From the NCBI GenBank assembly GCA_937997605.1, contig CALLFD010000015.1, positions 1-7,863 on the forward strand: 7,863 bases of DNA, in the 5' to 3' direction. Within the stretch, counting starts at the first letter, position 1; every line of letters begins with the position of its first letter. Source of the stretch: an uncultured Collinsella sp. (GTDB lineage Bacteria > Actinomycetota > Coriobacteriia > Coriobacteriales > Coriobacteriaceae). A program made the translations under genes and the position numbers. Of this stretch, positions 6,225 to 7,863 are shown piece after piece. The notes beneath the pieces are model-generated. The model was not told where the DNA came from and made no database searches. It worked only from the letters and a program-made list of their open reading frames with translations.

Positions 6225-6441
6225 ATCTCAATCTGTAACGTCTGGACCGGTTTTTGAACCATAGCTGTTACAGATTTAGACAAACATTTCAGCCGAAAAC
6301 TAACGTCTCGATCTGTAACAACTAGACCCCGTTTTACCGAGTATTTGTTACAGATCAAGACAAACAGTTGGCAGGAAACTCAATGTCTCGTTCTGTAACA
6401 TCTAGCAGCAAATATGACCTCTAACTGTTACAGATCGAGAC
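6225..6441. repeat. Palindrome array 2: three 57-nt inverted-repeat units at 80-bp period
   Basis: Units at 6225-6281, 6305-6361 and 6385-6441 have the same architecture as array 1: 16-nt left arm, 25-nt variable loop, 16-nt right arm. Right arms keep TGTTACAGAT and AGAC in all copies; left arms keep TCTC and TCTGTAAC. Both spacers are 23 nt and begin AAACA. Arm starts are 6225, 6266, 6305, 6346, 6385 and 6426, an alternation of 41 and 39 bp. The block lies between the kinase gene stop and the copA promoter, and holds no coding sequence. Confidence 0.93.
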
Positions 6442-6443
6442 AA

Positions 6444-6471
6444 TTGCCGGGGAGGGGTCCCGTCACGGCAA
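6444..6471 (-). terminator. Possible weak terminator hairpin of the kinase gene
   Basis: TTGCCG (6444-6449) pairs with CGGCAA (6466-6471), and GGGA with TCCC closes an inner stem around GGGG, leaving a 4-nt bulge. It lies 12 nt past the kinase stop. The following bases on the minus strand are not a clear T-tract, so this is tentative. Confidence 0.3.
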
Positions 6472-6483
6472 GACGCCCGCTCT

Positions 6484-7863
6484 CTAGATACAGAATCCGG
6501 GGATCACACAGGTTCGTTTGTTTGGCTTGTCCGCAGGCGTTGCGTACGTGAAGGCGTCGCCGTCGTGGCCCACGCGATTCAAATAGAGTGTGCCTCCACT
6601 CTCCGATGAGTCGGGGCTCACCGTGCGCTCCCACCAGCAGGTGTCCTTGCCCTTCCACTGACGGACCATCGTCTCGTTCGTGGAATACGGGCTCACCTTG
6701 AGCTCGCGGAAGAGTTGGTACTCCTTGCCCTCGCTGTTGTAGATGTCTGCCAGGTAGTGATAGTCCTTGGCAAACGAATCGGGCGGTTGCGTACCGCACA
6801 GCTCGACCATGGCGGGCAGCCAAAGGGTTGCGGGCAACTCGCTCAGACACGATGCACTGTTGGCGGCGCCCACATTGTTCGAGACCTTCTTGACCCCTTT
6901 AATGAGCGCGCGCAACTCGTTGGGTAGCAGCTTAAGGCCGTCGCCGTTGAGCCATTCCCGCAGCTCGCAATCTGCCCAGCCGGCGCTCGGCGGTTCAGCT
7001 GCAGCGTTGCGCTCGGCAATACCCGCGTCGAACATAAACGTCAGCCCGGCCTTGCCCGTACCGTCTAGAAGCTCGTCGTGGCGGATACCCACAAGCTGCG
7101 CGCCAACCTGCAGCCCGTTGGTGAGCGTGACGCGCTTGGTGCATGGATAGGGGATATGCCCGTTGTCATCGAGCAGGTGATAGCGCTTGGCAATCTCGCG
7201 TGCCTCGCTACGGGTCTCGGCGGCCTTAATCTTGAGCGAAATCTCCTGCAGCTGATCCCAGGTGTAGTCGTCAAGTGAACCGCGGATGCCGTCAAGGTAG
7301 GCGGGGATGCCAAAGCCATGGGTTGCCGCCCCGATAACGCTGAGCCCCGCAACGGCTGCGATAGCGCCGCCGATAATAAAGCGGCGGCGGGTCATGGCAT
7401 CGTGGCGGGCCTGATTCAGGATCTCTCGTGCGCGCTCGCCGGCGACGTCGACCTTAAGGTGCGTGCCAGAATCGATATCAATTGCGGCCTCGTCTCCTGC
7501 ACCTTCGCGGCCTTCGGATTCGGCGTCGGTGAGGTATGCCGAGAGCACCTCGAGCATCTGCTGCTCGGTGGGACGATCGCACTGCTCGACTGAGAGACCC
7601 TTCATGATGATCTGGACGAGCGCCTCATCGCCCTCGCAGCGCGGCTCGAGCGGTGCCGGCTTGGTCTTGGTCTTTACGAGATAGAACGAGCCGGTTGCAG
7701 CGGCGTTCGTCGACTCAAAGTCAAACGGTTTGCGACCGCTGTAGAGCTGGTACAGAATGCTCGAAAGCGCGTAGACGTCGATTGCCGGCGAACGGCGAAG
7801 GGCCGCGATGCCTTCGATATCCTGCGTGAGCATCTCGGGCGCGGCGTATGCGGGCGTGGCAAA
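6484..7863 (-). CDS. C-terminal half of a transmembrane Ser/Thr protein kinase with a DUF6273-like extracellular domain (5' end outside window)
   Basis: The frame is open to the right edge and 459 residues are visible. They begin FATPAYAAPEM, the activation-segment end and APE motif of Hanks-type kinases. Kinase subdomain IX reads DVYALSSILYQLYSGRKPF (visible 29-47) and subdomain XI contains CDRPTEQQML (95-104). An acidic linker follows, then T-R-R-R-F-I-I and one hydrophobic helix (about 163-181). The rest, about 275 residues, should lie outside the cell. It contains WADCELREWLN (296-306) and ends RTCVIPGFCI, which fits DUF6273, and it holds seven cysteines. The kinase N-lobe and catalytic loop are beyond the window, so activity cannot be judged. 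By analogy with PknB-type kinases it would sense an external signal, but its ligand is unknown. Confidence 0.85.
   Translation of the reverse strand, partial: FATPAYAAPEMLTQDIEGIAALRRSPAIDVYALSSILYQLYSGRKPFDFESTNAAATGSFYLVKTKTKPAPLEPRCEGDEALVQIIMKGLSVEQCDRPTEQQMLEVLSAYLTDAESEGREGAGDEAAIDIDSGTHLKVDVAGERAREILNQARHDAMTRRRFIIGGAIAAVAGLSVIGAATHGFGIPAYLDGIRGSLDDYTWDQLQEISLKIKAAETRSEAREIAKRYHLLDDNGHIPYPCTKRVTLTNGLQVGAQLVGIRHDELLDGTGKAGLTFMFDAGIAERNAAAEPPSAGWADCELREWLNGDGLKLLPNELRALIKGVKKVSNNVGAANSASCLSELPATLWLPAMVELCGTQPPDSFAKDYHYLADIYNSEGKEYQLFRELKVSPYSTNETMVRQWKGKDTCWWERTVSPDSSESGGTLYLNRVGHDGDAFTYATPADKPNKRTCVIPGFCI

Overview
The window reads as chromosomal DNA of a high-GC Gram-positive bacterium, most likely a gut Coriobacteriia member of the Collinsella type. 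This is an inference from four things: strong GC bias at third codon positions, a membrane-anchored Ser/Thr kinase ending in a DUF6273-like domain, an actinobacterial-style DUF559/PD-(D/E)XK-like protein, and intergenic DNA full of short palindromic elements. No rRNA, tRNA, insertion sequence, prophage or CRISPR array was recognised.

Layout, left to right. (1) 2-457, plus strand: the 3' part of a nuclease-like gene cut by the window edge. (2) 466-683: three 57-nt palindromes at an 80-bp period (array 1), followed by a leader of about 150 bp. (3) 835-2205, plus: a metal-dependent amidohydrolase with a complete ligand set. (4) 2206-2335: tandem hairpins, including a strong bidirectional terminator between convergent genes. 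(5) 2336-2809, minus: a small membrane protein with a C-terminal zinc ribbon. (6) 2956-6072, minus: a copper-homeostasis cluster transcribed in the order copA (Cu+ P-type ATPase), copZ (Cu chaperone), csoR (Cu-sensing repressor), with a CsoR-type operator in the copA promoter. (7) 6225-6441: a second array of three 57-nt palindromes. (8) 6484-7863, minus: the C-terminal half of a transmembrane Ser/Thr kinase cut by the right edge.

The copper genes form a self-consistent circuit: CsoR should repress at the C5-T-G5 operator, and Cu(I) binding should release it. CopZ carries Cu(I) to CopA, and CopA exports it. The three genes are separated by gaps of 135-147 bp, so they are not tightly packed. 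A perfect 20-bp inverted repeat sits in the csoR leader and a cluster of 21-nt GGTGCA...TGTCCCC elements lies after csoR.

The least explained feature is the pair of palindrome arrays. Both have three units of exactly 57 nt, an 80-81 bp period, near-invariant 16-nt arms and variable loops. Across each array the arms alternate in orientation about every 40 bp. One base pair in the stem changes from A-T to G-C between copies. They flank a 5.5-kb block holding the amidohydrolase, zinc-ribbon and copper genes.
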